In this document: in pieces, positions 53,199 to 63,933 of the stretch
Position numbering within the stretch: the stretch's first letter is position 1
Layout: every line of letters starts with the position of its first letter
Origin: Martinezella lusitana
GTDB taxonomy: Bacteria; Pseudomonadota; Alphaproteobacteria; Rhizobiales; Rhizobiaceae
Direction: 5' to 3'
Length of the DNA: 64,000 nucleotides
NCBI RefSeq assembly: GCF_010668395.1
Contig: NZ_WUEY01000001.1
Span: 1 to 64,000, forward strand
The notes under the pieces: model-generated
Seen by the model: only the letters and a program-made list of their open reading frames with translations
Databases searched by the model: none
What the model was told of the DNA's origin: nothing
Translations under genes and position numbers: made by a program

Positions 53199-53960
53199 CT
53201 ATTGCCCGGGCGCATCCGGGTGGTGTTTGCGCCACCAGGAAATGGCGACGATGGCGACCAGCGCGACCGCCAGCCCATACCAGGTCACGGCATATTGCAG
53301 ATGGCTGTTCGGCAGATCGACGATGGTCACGCCGCCGATCGGCAGGCCTTGCGGATTGGGCGTCTTGCCGGCATCGATGAAGAAGGGCAGCACCTTGTCC
53401 TTCGGCAAACCGACGCTGGACGCCATGGTGTCCAGATCCTTCCAGAAGAATATGTTCTTGCCGAGATCGTTGTCCGGCATGCCCGAGGGCTGCCCGGCAA
53501 GCTTGGCGCGCGCGAGGCCGGTGACGGTTTGCTCGCCTGTCAACTCACCCTGCTTGCGCTTTTCAGGCTCCTTGGCCTCGGTGGGCACGAATCCCCGATT
53601 GACGAAGACATAGCGGCCATCGTCCAGCTGCAGCGGCGTGTAGATATGATAGCCGGGGTCGCCGTCATAAGTCGCGAGGAAATGCCGCTCCTTGTCATTC
53701 AGGTAATGGCCGGTGGCGGTTACCACACGATATTCTATATCGCCCCCGGACGCAGCCATGGTCTCGATCGCCGACAAGGGGACGGCGGGTGCATCCGTGC
53801 GTGCGGCGATATCGGCGAGCAGACCTTCTTTCCATTGCAGCCGCTCGACCTGCCAGGTGCCGAGCCCGATGAGGATGACGAGAGCGACAAGCAGAAGCAG
53901 TGCCTTGCCGATCTGCCACAAGGGATTGGCGCGACGGACGGCCATCGTCGGCTCAGTCAC
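53199..53960 (-). CDS. SURF1-family cytochrome oxidase assembly protein
   Basis: A 253-residue protein with one membrane helix at each end (IGKALLLLVALVILIGLGTWQVERLQWKE and YAVTWYGLAVALVAIVAISWW) and a periplasmic domain between. GTWQ...RLQWK, VNRGFVP and LPNSHLQYAVTWYGLA are SURF1 signatures. SURF1 helps haem a insertion into subunit I. It overlaps the DUF983 gene by eight bases and normally belongs with the cta operon, from which it is now separated by the IS and a kinase gene. Confidence 0.93.
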   Translation of the reverse strand: MTEPTMAVRRANPLWQIGKALLLLVALVILIGLGTWQVERLQWKEGLLADIAARTDAPAVPLSAIETMAASGGDIEYRVVTATGHYLNDKERHFLATYDGDPGYHIYTPLQLDDGRYVFVNRGFVPTEAKEPEKRKQGELTGEQTVTGLARAKLAGQPSGMPDNDLGKNIFFWKDLDTMASSVGLPKDKVLPFFIDAGKTPNPQGLPIGGVTIVDLPNSHLQYAVTWYGLAVALVAIVAISWWRKHHPDAPGQ

Positions 53961-54429
53961 GACTGACGCGCCCCTCGCTGGCGTTGTTGCGATATTGAAG
54001 GGCGATCAGAATGCCCTTGCACCAACGCAGGGACAAAAGGGACAGAATGATCGTCAACGGGGCGAACAGCACGATATAGACCCAGATCGGCGGCGCATAA
54101 TTGATCTGCATCCACAGGACCGAGCCGATGATGATGAAGCCGACGATCAGGATGACGAAGACGGCCGGGCCATCTCCCGCATCGGCGAAAGCGTAGTCGA
54201 GGTTGCAAGCGGCGCAACGCGGCTTCAGCGACAATAATCCATCGAAGAGCTTGCCTTGGCCGCAGCGTGGACAACATCCCTGGATGCCGACCTTGAACGG
54301 ATCGACGGGCGCAAAGTGAGCGCTGTCGGTGTGGGATGCCTCATCCGGTGTCTTGTCTTGTTCTGAGCTCAAAGTTCTGTCTCGATCAGCCTGCCATTGC
54401 GGGCGAATGGAAAGATCTCGCCCCGTCAT
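53953..54429 (-). CDS. DUF983 membrane protein
   Basis: A 158-residue protein with a zinc-ribbon-like CCPRCGQGKLFDGLLSLKPRCAACNLDY followed by two membrane helices (PAVFVILIVGFIIIGSVLW and IWVYIVLFAPLTIILSLLSL). DUF983 proteins are frequent neighbours of cytochrome oxidase genes. The start is uncertain (54429 or 54453). Confidence 0.87.
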   Translation of the reverse strand: MTGRDLSIRPQWQADRDRTLSSEQDKTPDEASHTDSAHFAPVDPFKVGIQGCCPRCGQGKLFDGLLSLKPRCAACNLDYAFADAGDGPAVFVILIVGFIIIGSVLWMQINYAPPIWVYIVLFAPLTIILSLLSLRWCKGILIALQYRNNASEGRVSRD

Positions 54430-54519
54430 TATCAGTAGCCGTGATGTGCACATCCGTCCAATCGAAAAGCTCGGATGTTCTCGTCATAGGCCCGGAAAAC
54501 GCGCAAAAGGACTGAAATC

Positions 54520-55170
54520 ATGGCACTCAGCGACGGAACGCCATCCGGCCATATCATCATTCTGAACGGTGCGCCGCGATCCGGAAAGAGCAGCATCGTC
54601 GAAGTGATTCAGGAGAGATTCGAAGGCGTGTGGGTCAATCTCGGCGTCGACGCCTATGTGCGACACATCATGCCTCCAAGCTATCGGCCGGGTATCGGTT
54701 TGCGACCTGGCGGCGAACGACCCGACCTCGAGCAACTGATTCCGCGCCTTTATGCCGCACTCTATGCCTCCATCGCCGCGCACAGCCGCATGGGGCTGAA
54801 TGTCGTCGCCGAATTCGGCCACCACGACGCCCATTCGCGGCCGCTCGGCATTCTCGGCGATTGCGCCCGGCTGCTTGCGGATCTGCCGGCCTTGTTTGTC
54901 GGCGTACGCTGCCCGCTCGATATCGTGATGCAGCGGCGGCTGGCGGAAGGGCCGGAAAGACAGAGTGCCTATGTGGCGGTTGAGGCCGGCATGCCCATCC
55001 CCGCTCCGGTCGTCGCCTGGCAGGAGCATGTGCATCGACCCGGCATCTACGATCTGGAGGTCGATACATCGATCAGCAGCCCGGAGGCCTGTGCCGAGGA
55101 AATCCGGCAACGGCTCACTTGCCCCATATCTCATCCGACCGCGTTCGAGAGACTGGCATCCGGAAGCTGA
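54520..55170 (+). CDS. Chloramphenicol phosphotransferase-like kinase
   Basis: A 216-residue P-loop protein. Walker A is LNGAPRSGKSSIVEVIQE, then VNLGVDAYVRHIMPP and VVAEFGHHD match the CPT family, whose founding member phosphorylates chloramphenicol. FVGVRCPLDIVMQRR is the lid region. The true substrate here is unknown; resistance should not be assumed. It is on the opposite strand to its neighbours and sits with the IS inside the otherwise continuous cta-SURF1 block. Confidence 0.8.
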   Translation: MALSDGTPSGHIIILNGAPRSGKSSIVEVIQERFEGVWVNLGVDAYVRHIMPPSYRPGIGLRPGGERPDLEQLIPRLYAALYASIAAHSRMGLNVVAEFGHHDAHSRPLGILGDCARLLADLPALFVGVRCPLDIVMQRRLAEGPERQSAYVAVEAGMPIPAPVVAWQEHVHRPGIYDLEVDTSISSPEACAEEIRQRLTCPISHPTAFERLASGS

Positions 55171-55177
55171 GCGCCCA

Positions 55178-55790
55178 AAGTCATGACCTCCACCAAAGGT
55201 GGAGGTTTGAAACGCTGCGCTTGAACCACTAGAAGTGGTTTTGTTAGTGCTTAGTAGCTACGATTAAAGAGGTCGGCAAAGTCGGAAGCTTTGTCGGCCT
55301 TTTCTTGGTTCCGGATATATTGTCTGACGACCTGCTCATTATAGCCCGTCGTCGACACGAAATACCCACGTGCCCAAAAGTGATACCCTTTGTAGCGGCG
55401 CTTACGCGCGTACTTGTTGGCAATGTAAAGAGCCGTCTTGCCCTTCAAAAATCCAACTATATGCGCGACCGAGTATTTCGGCGGGATCGATATCAACATG
55501 TGGACATGATCGGGCATCAAATGACCCTCTTCGATCTGGCAGCCCTTTTGCTGAGCCAGACGACGTAAGAGTTCACCCAACTCTCGACGCACATCCCCGT
55601 AGAGTCTTTTCGTTCGGTATTTGCTGCCAAAAACAACGTGATATTTGCAGTCCCACGTCGCATGCGAGAGCGATTGCTCATCCATATAACCTCCTTGTTT
55701 GAAGTCTGGGCCACGCCAGCGGTTCAAGCAGGAGGTCTCTCAACTACCGTGTAAAACTCGTCCAGTCCTCCACCGTAGGTGGAGGTTTAT
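55178..55790 (-). mobile_element. Complete IS200-type element
   Basis: One transposase gene flanked by subterminal hairpins: CCTCCACC-AAA-GGTGGAGG at 55187-55205 (right end of the element) and CCTCCACC-GTA-GGTGGAGG at 55767-55785 (left end). There is no tnpB or terminal inverted repeat, as expected for IS200. The right end is fixed to about 55178 by comparison with the copy at 1-127. The left end is only approximate. The element landed just past the ctaE terminator. Confidence 0.88.
55251..55685 (-). CDS. tnpA: IS200/IS605-family transposase TnpA
   Basis: A 144-residue Y1 HUH single-strand transposase. The HUH motif is HVH in LMPDHVHMLISIPP (His60, His62), and the catalytic tyrosine is probably Tyr123 in NEQVVRQYIRNQ. 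AAGGAGGT lies four bases before the ATG at 55685, fixing the start and arguing against the longer frame to 55727. The gene looks intact, and the second copy is identical where visible, so recent activity is likely. Confidence 0.93.
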   Translation of the reverse strand: MDEQSLSHATWDCKYHVVFGSKYRTKRLYGDVRRELGELLRRLAQQKGCQIEEGHLMPDHVHMLISIPPKYSVAHIVGFLKGKTALYIANKYARKRRYKGYHFWARGYFVSTTGYNEQVVRQYIRNQEKADKASDFADLFNRSY

Positions 55791-55802
55791 TCTTGATATA
55801 AC

Positions 55803-55832
55803 AAAAAGGCGGGCACCGAGCGCCCGCCTTTT
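55803..55832 (-). terminator. Terminator of the cta operon after ctaE
   Basis: GGCGGGC / GCCCGCC with A-run before and T-run after on both strands lies about 20 bases downstream of the ctaE stop. The IS left end is only about 15 bases further. Confidence 0.85.
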
Positions 55833-55854
55833 GTCATCGAAAGATCGAGGCCGG

Positions 55855-56733
55855 TCAGCCGGCGGCGACCGGTGCGCCCCAGCTGCCCCAGATATAGATG
55901 CAGAAGAAGAGGAACAGCCAGACGACGTCGACGAAGTGCCAGTACCAGGCGGCCGCTTCGAAGCCGAAATGCTGTTTCGGCGTGAAATCTCCGCGGATGG
56001 CGCGCACCAGGCACACCAGCAGGAAGATGGTGCCGATCAAAACGTGGAAGCCATGGAAGCCGGTCGCCATGAAGAAGGTCGCACCGTAGATCGAGTTTCT
56101 GAACTCGAATGGCGCATGGGCATACTCATAGGCCTGGACGCAGGAGAACAGGGCGCCGAGAAGGACGGTGAGCGTCAGACCCTGGATCAGCCCCTTGCGG
56201 TCGCCATGCAGCAACGCATGGTGTGCCCAGGTAACCGTGGTGCCCGACAGCAGCAGGATGATGGTGTTGTAGATCGGCAGGTGCCAGGGATCGAGGACCT
56301 CGACGCCCTTCGGCGGGAACTGGCCGCCGAGGAAGGCCGTGCGCGAGGCCTGGATCGCCTCGTTCGGAAACAGGCTGACGTCGAAATAGGCCCAGAACCA
56401 GGCAACGAAGAACATCACCTCGGAGGCGATGAACATAATCATGCCGTAGCGCAGATGCAGCGAGACGACGCGGGTATGCGCGCCTTCATGCGCTTCCTTG
56501 ATCGTATCGGCCCACCAGCCGTACATGACGTAGAGGATCAGGGCCAGACCGATGAAAAACAACCATGGCTGCGCCAGGTTCAGTCCGAACAGATGCAGCG
56601 TGCCACCATTCAGATAGCGCATGAAACCGACGCCGCCGAAGGTGATTACGAAGGCGCCAATGGCCGCGACGATCGGCCATGGGCTGGGATCGATAATGTG
56701 ATAGTCGTGTTTCTTTTGATGCGCTTCGGCCAT
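55855..56733 (-). CDS. ctaE: Cytochrome c oxidase subunit III
   Basis: A 292-residue protein with seven membrane helices of aa3-type oxidase. MAEAHQKKHDYHIIDPSPWPI is the usual start. Conserved stretches include EVMFFVAWFWAYFDVSLFP, GTTVTWAHHALL and ATGFHGFHVLIGTIFL, and the C-terminus has WYWHFVDVVWLFLFFCIYIWG (read in pieces). Last gene of ctaC-D-B-F-G-E. ATG 56733 was chosen over a longer frame to 56790. Confidence 0.96.
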   Translation of the reverse strand: MAEAHQKKHDYHIIDPSPWPIVAAIGAFVITFGGVGFMRYLNGGTLHLFGLNLAQPWLFFIGLALILYVMYGWWADTIKEAHEGAHTRVVSLHLRYGMIMFIASEVMFFVAWFWAYFDVSLFPNEAIQASRTAFLGGQFPPKGVEVLDPWHLPIYNTIILLLSGTTVTWAHHALLHGDRKGLIQGLTLTVLLGALFSCVQAYEYAHAPFEFRNSIYGATFFMATGFHGFHVLIGTIFLLVCLVRAIRGDFTPKQHFGFEAAAWYWHFVDVVWLFLFFCIYIWGSWGAPVAAG

Positions 56734-56796
56734 ATCAGCAATCCCCGAATAACTTTTTCCCATACTGCTTCCGGTCAAACCGAAAAGCACTCTCCA

Positions 56797-57411
56797 TCAA
56801 AGTTTCTTTTCCGCCGGCTGTGCTGTGCCTTCATTCGACGCCACGGGCTTTACGCCTTCCCGCGGGTAGTATGTATAGGACAGTGTCAGGGCGTTGATCG
56901 TCTTGGTTTCCACGGCCTTGGCGATCTCAGGATCGACGTAGAAAACCACCGACATCTCGCGCTTTTCCCCTGGCGCGAGATCCGTTTCGTTGAAGCAGAA
57001 GCACTGGACCTTGTTGAAATAGACCCCGGCTTCCAGCGGCGTGACGTTGAAGATCGCCTGGCCGCGTTCCGGCTTGTCGGACTTGTTCTCGATCTCGAAC
57101 TTGACCTCGACCGTCTCGCCGATCTTCGGGCTTACAGTCTTCTGCAATGGCTTGAAATCCCATGGCAGGCCGGGCGCGACATTGGCGTCGAAGGAAACCT
57201 GGATCTGCCTGTCGAGGATAAGGTTGGACACCTGCTCGACGCGCTGCGTCGTGCCGTTATAGCCCGTCACCTGGCAGAACATGCGATAGAGCGGCACGGC
57301 AGCGGCGCACATGGCAGTCATGCCGATGACGAAGCTGAGGCACATGGCAACGACCAGCCCGTTGTTACGGCTGCCGTTCCTCGCGCTCTTTTTGACCTCC
57401 CCCTCCATCAC
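56797..57411 (-). CDS. ctaG: Cytochrome c oxidase assembly protein CtaG (Cox11)
   Basis: Delivers copper to the CuB site of subunit I. The 204-residue protein has one N-terminal membrane helix ([36 protein letters not shown]), then the periplasmic domain with the copper motif QCFCFNE and the conserved [19 protein letters not shown]. It lies seven bases from the CoxF-like gene and upstream of ctaE. Confidence 0.96.
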   Translation of the reverse strand: MMEGEVKKSARNGSRNNGLVVAMCLSFVIGMTAMCAAAVPLYRMFCQVTGYNGTTQRVEQVSNLILDRQIQVSFDANVAPGLPWDFKPLQKTVSPKIGETVEVKFEIENKSDKPERGQAIFNVTPLEAGVYFNKVQCFCFNETDLAPGEKREMSVVFYVDPEIAKAVETKTINALTLSYTYYPREGVKPVASNEGTAQPAEKKL

Positions 57412-57417
57412 GCCTCC

Positions 57418-57558
57418 TCAAACGTGTCCAGAACCGACCTTGATGATGGTGATCGCGTAGAACAGCACCACCAGACCGGCCAGTACCAGGCCGAGTGCAA
57501 TATTCCGCCCTCGCCGTGATTTCTTCTGCGCTTCCGTCAGTTTGACGAGTTCGATCAT
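57418..57558 (-). CDS. CoxF-like small membrane protein of the cta operon
   Basis: A 46-residue protein with a charged N-terminus ([19 protein letters not shown]) and one membrane helix ([23 protein letters not shown]). Its start overlaps the ctaB stop by four bases and ctaG follows by seven. This position and form match the small CoxF/CtaF-type protein of alphaproteobacterial oxidase operons. Function unclear. Confidence 0.85.
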   Translation of the reverse strand: MIELVKLTEAQKKSRRGRNIALGLVLAGLVVLFYAITIIKVGSGHV

Positions 57559-58514
57559 AGCCAGCCTCCGGCGGCGCCCGACATCAGCACGGCAACGAGC
57601 CGGTCGATCAGCAGCGCGGAAAAGATCGCGAAGAGATAGAATATGGAAAAGCCGAAGAGCTTCTTTGCCGGCACCATCTTCACGTCGCCATCGGCCATAC
57701 GCCAGACGGCGATGGAACAGTGTACGAAGATCGCGCCGAGAACTGCGGCAACGACGCCATAGCCGAAGCTTGCAAAGCCCATGAGAGCCGGAGCGACGCC
57801 GATGACGGCGGTCAGCACGGCATAGACGACGATCTGGTTCTTGGTCGCCGGTATCCCGGCGACATTCGGCAGCATCGGCACATCGACGGCTTCGTAGTCT
57901 CCCATCTTGAACAGGGCCAGCGCCCAGAAATGCGCCGGTGTCCACAGGAAGATGATGAGGAAGAGCACGATGCTCTCGATCGTCACGCTGCCGGTCACGC
58001 AAGCCCAACCGATCACGGGCGGAAAAGCGCCTGCAGCGCCGCCGATGACGATGTTCTGCGGCGTCGAACGCTTCAGCCACATCGTGTAGACGACGGCATA
58101 GAAGAAAATGGTGAAAGCGAGGATGCCGGCGGAAAGCCAGTTTATCGCCAGACCGAGGATCGTCACCGAGAAGCCCGACAGCACGAGGCCGAACGCCAGG
58201 GCTTCCGACGGGTTGATGCGCCCCGAGGGGATCGGCCGGCGCGCGGTGCGGCTCATCACGGCATCGATATCGGCATCATACCACATGTTCAAAGCGCCGG
58301 ACGCGCCGGCACCCACGGCAATGCAGAGGATGGCGATGAAGCCGAGCACCGGATTGATGTGGCCGGGGGCCAGCACCAGGCCGGTGAAGGCGGTGAAGAC
58401 GACCAGCGACATGACACGCGGCTTCAGAAGCTCGAAATAATCGCGCGCACTCGCTTCCGACAAGCCGGTTTCGCCTTGCTTCGCGAGCGCTTCGTGATTG
58501 TCGATGACCGTCAT
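57555..58514 (-). CDS. ctaB: Protoheme IX farnesyltransferase (haem O synthase)
   Basis: A UbiA-family prenyltransferase that makes haem O, precursor of haem a. The 319-residue protein has the Asp-rich motif [23 protein letters not shown] and the second loop [15 protein letters not shown], with about nine membrane helices. Start ATG 58514 ([15 protein letters not shown]). It links ctaD upstream to the CoxF-like gene downstream. Confidence 0.96.
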   Translation of the reverse strand: MTVIDNHEALAKQGETGLSEASARDYFELLKPRVMSLVVFTAFTGLVLAPGHINPVLGFIAILCIAVGAGASGALNMWYDADIDAVMSRTARRPIPSGRINPSEALAFGLVLSGFSVTILGLAINWLSAGILAFTIFFYAVVYTMWLKRSTPQNIVIGGAAGAFPPVIGWACVTGSVTIESIVLFLIIFLWTPAHFWALALFKMGDYEAVDVPMLPNVAGIPATKNQIVVYAVLTAVIGVAPALMGFASFGYGVVAAVLGAIFVHCSIAVWRMADGDVKMVPAKKLFGFSIFYLFAIFSALLIDRLVAVLMSGAAGGWL

Positions 58515-58572
58515 TCTTTCTTCCAATTATCAGTTGAGCCGGACGCCGCGTGTCACGGCGTCCGGAACCGGA

Positions 58573-60267
58573 CTACTTGATGCGCGGCAGCTCTTCCCAC
58601 TGATGATGGGGCGGCGGCGACGAAAGCTGCCACTCGAGCGTGGTCGCACCCTCGCCCCAGGGATTGTTGCCTGCAACGCGCTTCTTCACGAAAGCATCTA
58701 TAACGCCCCAGAAGAAGAAGCAAACGCCCACGGCTGCGACATAGGAGCCGATGGAGGAAACGAAATTCCAGCCGGCATAGGCATCCGGATAGTCGATGTA
58801 GCGGCGCGGCATGCCCGCGCGGCCCAGGAAGTGCTGCGGGAAAAACACCATGTTCACGCCGATGAAGGTGATCCAGAAGTGCCAGTTTCCGATCCGCTCA
58901 TTGTACATGTAGCCGGTCATCTTCGGGAACCAGTAGTACCAGGCGGCGAAGATGGCGAAGACGGCGCCGAGCGACAGCACGTAATGGAAGTGCGCGACCA
59001 CAAAGTAGGTTGCGTGCAGTTCGCGGTCGAGGCCGGCATTGGCGAGCTGAACGCCGGTAACGCCGCCGAGCGTGAACAGGAAGATGAAGCCGAGCGCCCA
59101 GATCATCGGCGTGCGGAACTCGATGGAACCGCCCCACATCGTCGCGATCCACGAGAAAATCTTGACGCCCGTGGGGACGGCGATGACCATCGTCGCGAAC
59201 ACGAAGTAGCGCTGCGTGTCGAGCGACAGGCCGGTTACGTACATGTGGTGGGCCCAGACGACGAAGCCGACCGCACCGATCGCCACCATGGCATAGGCCA
59301 TGCCGAGGTAGCCGAAGATCGGCTTGCGCGAGAAGGTCGAGATGATGTGGCTGATCATGCCGAAGCCGGGCAGGATCAGGATGTAGACTTCCGGATGCCC
59401 GAAGAACCAGAAGAGGTGCTGGTAGAGCAGCGGATCGCCACCGCCTTCCGGCGCGAAGAAGGTCGTGCCGAAGTTACGGTCGGTCAGCACCATGGTGATG
59501 GCGCCGGCGAGGACGGGCAGCGACAGAAGCAGCAGGAATGCGGTGATCAGAACCGACCAGGCAAACAGCGGCATCTTGTGCAGCGTCATGCCGGGAGCGC
59601 GCATGTTGAGGATGGTCGTGATGAAGTTGATCGCACCGAGGATCGAGGACGCACCCGCCAGATGGAGAGCGAAAATCACCAGGTCGATCGCCGGGCCCGG
59701 ATGGCCGACCGTGCCCGACAAGGGCACATACATCGTCCAGCCGGCGCCCGCGCCATAAGCACCCGCCGGACCTTCGACGAACATCGAAAGGATGAGCAGC
59801 AGGAATGCCGGGACGAGAAGCCAGAAGGAGATGTTGTTGAGGCGCGGGAAAGCCATATCCGGCGCGCCGATCATGATCGGCACCATCCAGTTGGCAAAGC
59901 CGCCGATCATCGCCGGCATGACCATGAAGAAGATCATGATCAGCGCGTGGGCGGTGACGAAGACGTTGTACATCTGCTTGCCGCCATCGATGGCGGCGTC
60001 GCCGGAATAGCCGTAAACCATCGACGCCAAACCGCTGAAGATCTGAATGCCGGGTTCCTGCAATTCCATGCGGATGGCGACCGACAGAAGGAAGCCGATG
60101 ACGCCCGCACAGATCGCAAAGATCAGGTAGAGCGTGCCGATGTCCTTGTGATTCGTCGAGAAAAGCCAACGGTCAGCGAAGCGTTGTTTGTGAGCGTGAT
60201 GATCATCATGCGCATGAGCGTCGTGAAGATCGTGCGAGTGATCGTCGTGTGCCGTGGATCCAGCCAT
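58573..60267 (-). CDS. ctaD: Cytochrome c oxidase subunit I
   Basis: The 564-residue catalytic core with twelve membrane helices, haem a and the haem a3-CuB centre. Visible marks: the CuB and cross-linked Tyr region [29 protein letters not shown] for CuB histidines, and [26 protein letters not shown] (haem ligands). Proton-channel residues appear in [24 protein letters not shown]. Unusually, nine of the first 28 residues are histidine. aa3 type, electrons from cytochrome c. Confidence 0.97.
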   Translation of the reverse strand: MAGSTAHDDHSHDLHDAHAHDDHHAHKQRFADRWLFSTNHKDIGTLYLIFAICAGVIGFLLSVAIRMELQEPGIQIFSGLASMVYGYSGDAAIDGGKQMYNVFVTAHALIMIFFMVMPAMIGGFANWMVPIMIGAPDMAFPRLNNISFWLLVPAFLLLILSMFVEGPAGAYGAGAGWTMYVPLSGTVGHPGPAIDLVIFALHLAGASSILGAINFITTILNMRAPGMTLHKMPLFAWSVLITAFLLLLSLPVLAGAITMVLTDRNFGTTFFAPEGGGDPLLYQHLFWFFGHPEVYILILPGFGMISHIISTFSRKPIFGYLGMAYAMVAIGAVGFVVWAHHMYVTGLSLDTQRYFVFATMVIAVPTGVKIFSWIATMWGGSIEFRTPMIWALGFIFLFTLGGVTGVQLANAGLDRELHATYFVVAHFHYVLSLGAVFAIFAAWYYWFPKMTGYMYNERIGNWHFWITFIGVNMVFFPQHFLGRAGMPRRYIDYPDAYAGWNFVSSIGSYVAAVGVCFFFWGVIDAFVKKRVAGNNPWGEGATTLEWQLSSPPPHHQWEELPRIK

Positions 60268-60281
60268 AGTTCCTACCCCTC

Positions 60282-61172
60282 TTACTTCGCCGTGTTTTCG
60301 GCGACCTTGACGGTCGTCGGTTGATCGACGGCGGCCATCAGAGCCTTGTTCGCCTTGTTCAGATCAGTCGCGGCAGCGGCAAGCCACTGCTTGTATTGAT
60401 CGTCGGAGACGACACGGATGGCGATCGGCATGAAAGAGTGATCCTTGCCACAGAGCTCGGAACACTGTCCGTAAAACAAGCCTTCACGGTCGGCGTTGAA
60501 CCAGGTTTCGTTCAGGCGACCCGGAATGGCGTCGATCCTGACGCCAAAGGAAGGCATGGCGAAGGAATGAATGACGTCGGTCGGCGCGGCCGTGACGAGA
60601 ACGCGAACGTTCTTGCCGACGGGAACAACCATCTCGTTGTCGACGGCGAGAAGCCGCGGATACTTCGACTTGTCGTCCTTGCCGGCGGCGGTGCGGTCCT
60701 GATCCTTCAGCATGAAGGAATCGAAGGCGACCGGCGTTGCACCGCTACCCTCATATTCATAGTTCCACTGCCACTGCGTCGCCGTCGCCTTGACGGTGAC
60801 GTCGATCTGCTGCGGGAACGTGAGCTGGTCGGTGAGAAGGTTGAAGGAGGGAATAGCCAGGAAAAGCAGAATGAGCACCGGACCGATGGTCCAGACGACC
60901 TCGATCAGCGTGTTGTGGCTCGTCTTCGACGGAACCGGGTTCCTGGAAGCCCGGAACTTGACAATGACCACCACCAGGAGGACGAGAACCAGCAGCGTGA
61001 TCGGAATAATAAACCAAAGCGTGTATGCCTCAAACCAGCGGATTTGATGCATGTTGCCGGTCGCCGCCTCCTGCATACCGGTTTCCCAAGGTTTCGGCTG
61101 ATCGGCGTAACTACCTGTCGCAAAAAGCAGACAGATCATAGCCGCCAGAGCCGCGTAAGCTCTTTTAATCAC
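60282..61172 (-). CDS. ctaC: Cytochrome c oxidase subunit II
   Basis: Carries the CuA centre that accepts electrons from cytochrome c. From GTG 61172 (GGAGGGAGAGA upstream) the 296-residue precursor has a signal peptide ([22 protein letters not shown]) and two membrane helices. The periplasmic cupredoxin domain has [16 protein letters not shown], holding the Cys, His, Glu and Met ligands, and [20 protein letters not shown]. First gene of the cta operon. Confidence 0.97.
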   Translation of the reverse strand: MIKRAYAALAAMICLLFATGSYADQPKPWETGMQEAATGNMHQIRWFEAYTLWFIIPITLLVLVLLVVVIVKFRASRNPVPSKTSHNTLIEVVWTIGPVLILLFLAIPSFNLLTDQLTFPQQIDVTVKATATQWQWNYEYEGSGATPVAFDSFMLKDQDRTAAGKDDKSKYPRLLAVDNEMVVPVGKNVRVLVTAAPTDVIHSFAMPSFGVRIDAIPGRLNETWFNADREGLFYGQCSELCGKDHSFMPIAIRVVSDDQYKQWLAAAATDLNKANKALMAAVDQPTTVKVAENTAK

Positions 61173-61508
61173 GATGTCTCTCCCTCCAGCGTTTGATCCC
61201 AGATCTTCCTCAAACGCAGTATCCCTACAATCCATTGCGCTTCAAACCACAGTTTGGGGTACTCCGCAACAACTCAAGAGATTTGTTAGTGCGGCATTTT
61301 TGCGCGAATATCCCCCACGCTCGTCCCGGACATGGCAAGCATTTCATCATCATACGAAAAATTGCATGATGGTCCATGGCGCCGCCGGGACAAAATGGAG
61401 TAGACGTCGTATTTCCGCCGTAGTCGGTTGGAATCCAGCACCCGGGGCTTTTCATTTGCCGGCCTGGGCTTCAACAATAGCGGCACTGATTCGAATCTAG
61501 AGGTTTCC
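61173..61508. other. Divergent promoter region, ctaC and the IalB gene
   Basis: 336 bases without a credible gene. It must contain promoters for both directions. I saw no terminator or recognisable operator. Short reading frames inside it lack ribosome sites. Confidence 0.45.
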
Positions 61509-62132
61509 ATGGGTTTTCGTTCCCTCGCCCGGCTTTTGCTTGTTACCGTCAGCGTCGCTGCCGCAGTCGCGGCGCCCGCATGGGCGCAGCAGGCACAACA
61601 GACTCAGCCGCCGGCGCAGCAGACCCAGCAGTTGCAGCCCGAACAGCAGGGCCAGCCGCAGCCGCATACGCAGCAGGTTCCCACCAGCCAGGTTCCGCAG
61701 CCGCCGGGTACGGTGCGCTCCAGCCACGGCGCATGGTCCGTCGTCTGCGACAAGCCGGCCGGCGCTTCGACCGAGCAATGCGCGCTGATGCAAAACGTGA
61801 TCGCCGAGGATCGCCCGGAAATCGGCCTTTCCGTCGTGGTGCTGAAGACGGCTGACCGCAAGTCGAAGATCCTGCGCGTGCTTGCGCCGCTCGGCGTGCT
61901 GCTGCCGAACGGGCTCGGCCTCAATATCGACGGCAAGGATATCGGCCGCGCCTATTTCGTGCGCTGCTTCTCCGACGGCTGCTACGCCGAGGTCGTGCTC
62001 GAGGACGAGTTGCTGAAGACACTGCGCAGCGGCGCCACCGCAACCTTCATCGTCTTCCAGTCGCCGGAAGAAGGCATCGGCATTCCGGTCGATCTGAAGG
62101 GCTTTGCCGAAGGCTACGACGCCCTTCCCTGA
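61509..62132 (+). CDS. Invasion-associated locus B (IalB) family protein
   Basis: A 207-residue exported protein. Signal peptide MGFRSLARLLLVTVSVAAAVAAPAWA is followed by a Gln/Pro-rich linker (about residues 27-70), then the IalB domain: GAWSVVCDKPAGASTEQCALMQNV, RVLAPLGVLLPNGLGLNIDG and FVRCFSDGCYAEVVLEDELL. Four cysteines in the domain probably form two disulfides. IalB proteins are periplasmic or envelope-associated in Rhizobiales; the Bartonella name reflects red-cell invasion, and the role here is unknown. Confidence 0.9.
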   Translation: MGFRSLARLLLVTVSVAAAVAAPAWAQQAQQTQPPAQQTQQLQPEQQGQPQPHTQQVPTSQVPQPPGTVRSSHGAWSVVCDKPAGASTEQCALMQNVIAEDRPEIGLSVVVLKTADRKSKILRVLAPLGVLLPNGLGLNIDGKDIGRAYFVRCFSDGCYAEVVLEDELLKTLRSGATATFIVFQSPEEGIGIPVDLKGFAEGYDALP

Positions 62133-62195
62133 CGGGATGGGCTTGCTCTTGCGCCGTGAGAATCCTACATCGGCTCTGAACGGAGCACCTGACTC

Positions 62196-63611
<1,416 letters not shown>

Positions 63612-63624
63612 GCTACCCCTGCCC

Positions 63625-63933
63625 TTACTCTTCGTGCGGGCGAAAACGCCACTTGCGCTCGACGGCTGCATTGAGATCGAGGCCGTTGCGATGCGCGAAT
63701 AGAAGAATATGGCCGAGCACATCGGCCGTTTCATCGGCGAGCGCCGTCGCAAGCTCTGATTCGCTCATGCCCTTGCGGCGGCCGCGACCGGTGATCCTGT
63801 TCCAGATCTGGATCAATTCGCCCATCTCCTCCTGCAATTTCAGGACGAACCAATCGTCATCGCGTTCAAGGCCGTTGTCGGCGGCATAGGTCGCGGAAGC
63901 CGCCTCGAACTGCGTCATCAGATCTTTCAGCAT
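63625..63933 (-). CDS. MazG-like nucleotide pyrophosphohydrolase
   Basis: A 102-residue all-helical protein. EEMGELIQIWNRI and ADETADVLGHILLFAHRNGLDL hold the Glu and Asp residues (EExxE and ExxD) that bind magnesium in MazG/dUTPase-like NTP pyrophosphatases. It may clean damaged nucleotides. ATG 63933 (MLKDLMTQFEAAS) was chosen. It converges on tldD. Nothing further is recognised to the window edge. Confidence 0.85.
   Translation of the reverse strand: MLKDLMTQFEAASATYAADNGLERDDDWFVLKLQEEMGELIQIWNRITGRGRRKGMSESELATALADETADVLGHILLFAHRNGLDLNAAVERKWRFRPHEE

Noticed and set aside
54520..55170. Chloramphenicol resistance determinant
   Set aside because: CPT-fold similarity alone does not show antibiotic modification, and no resistance context is present.
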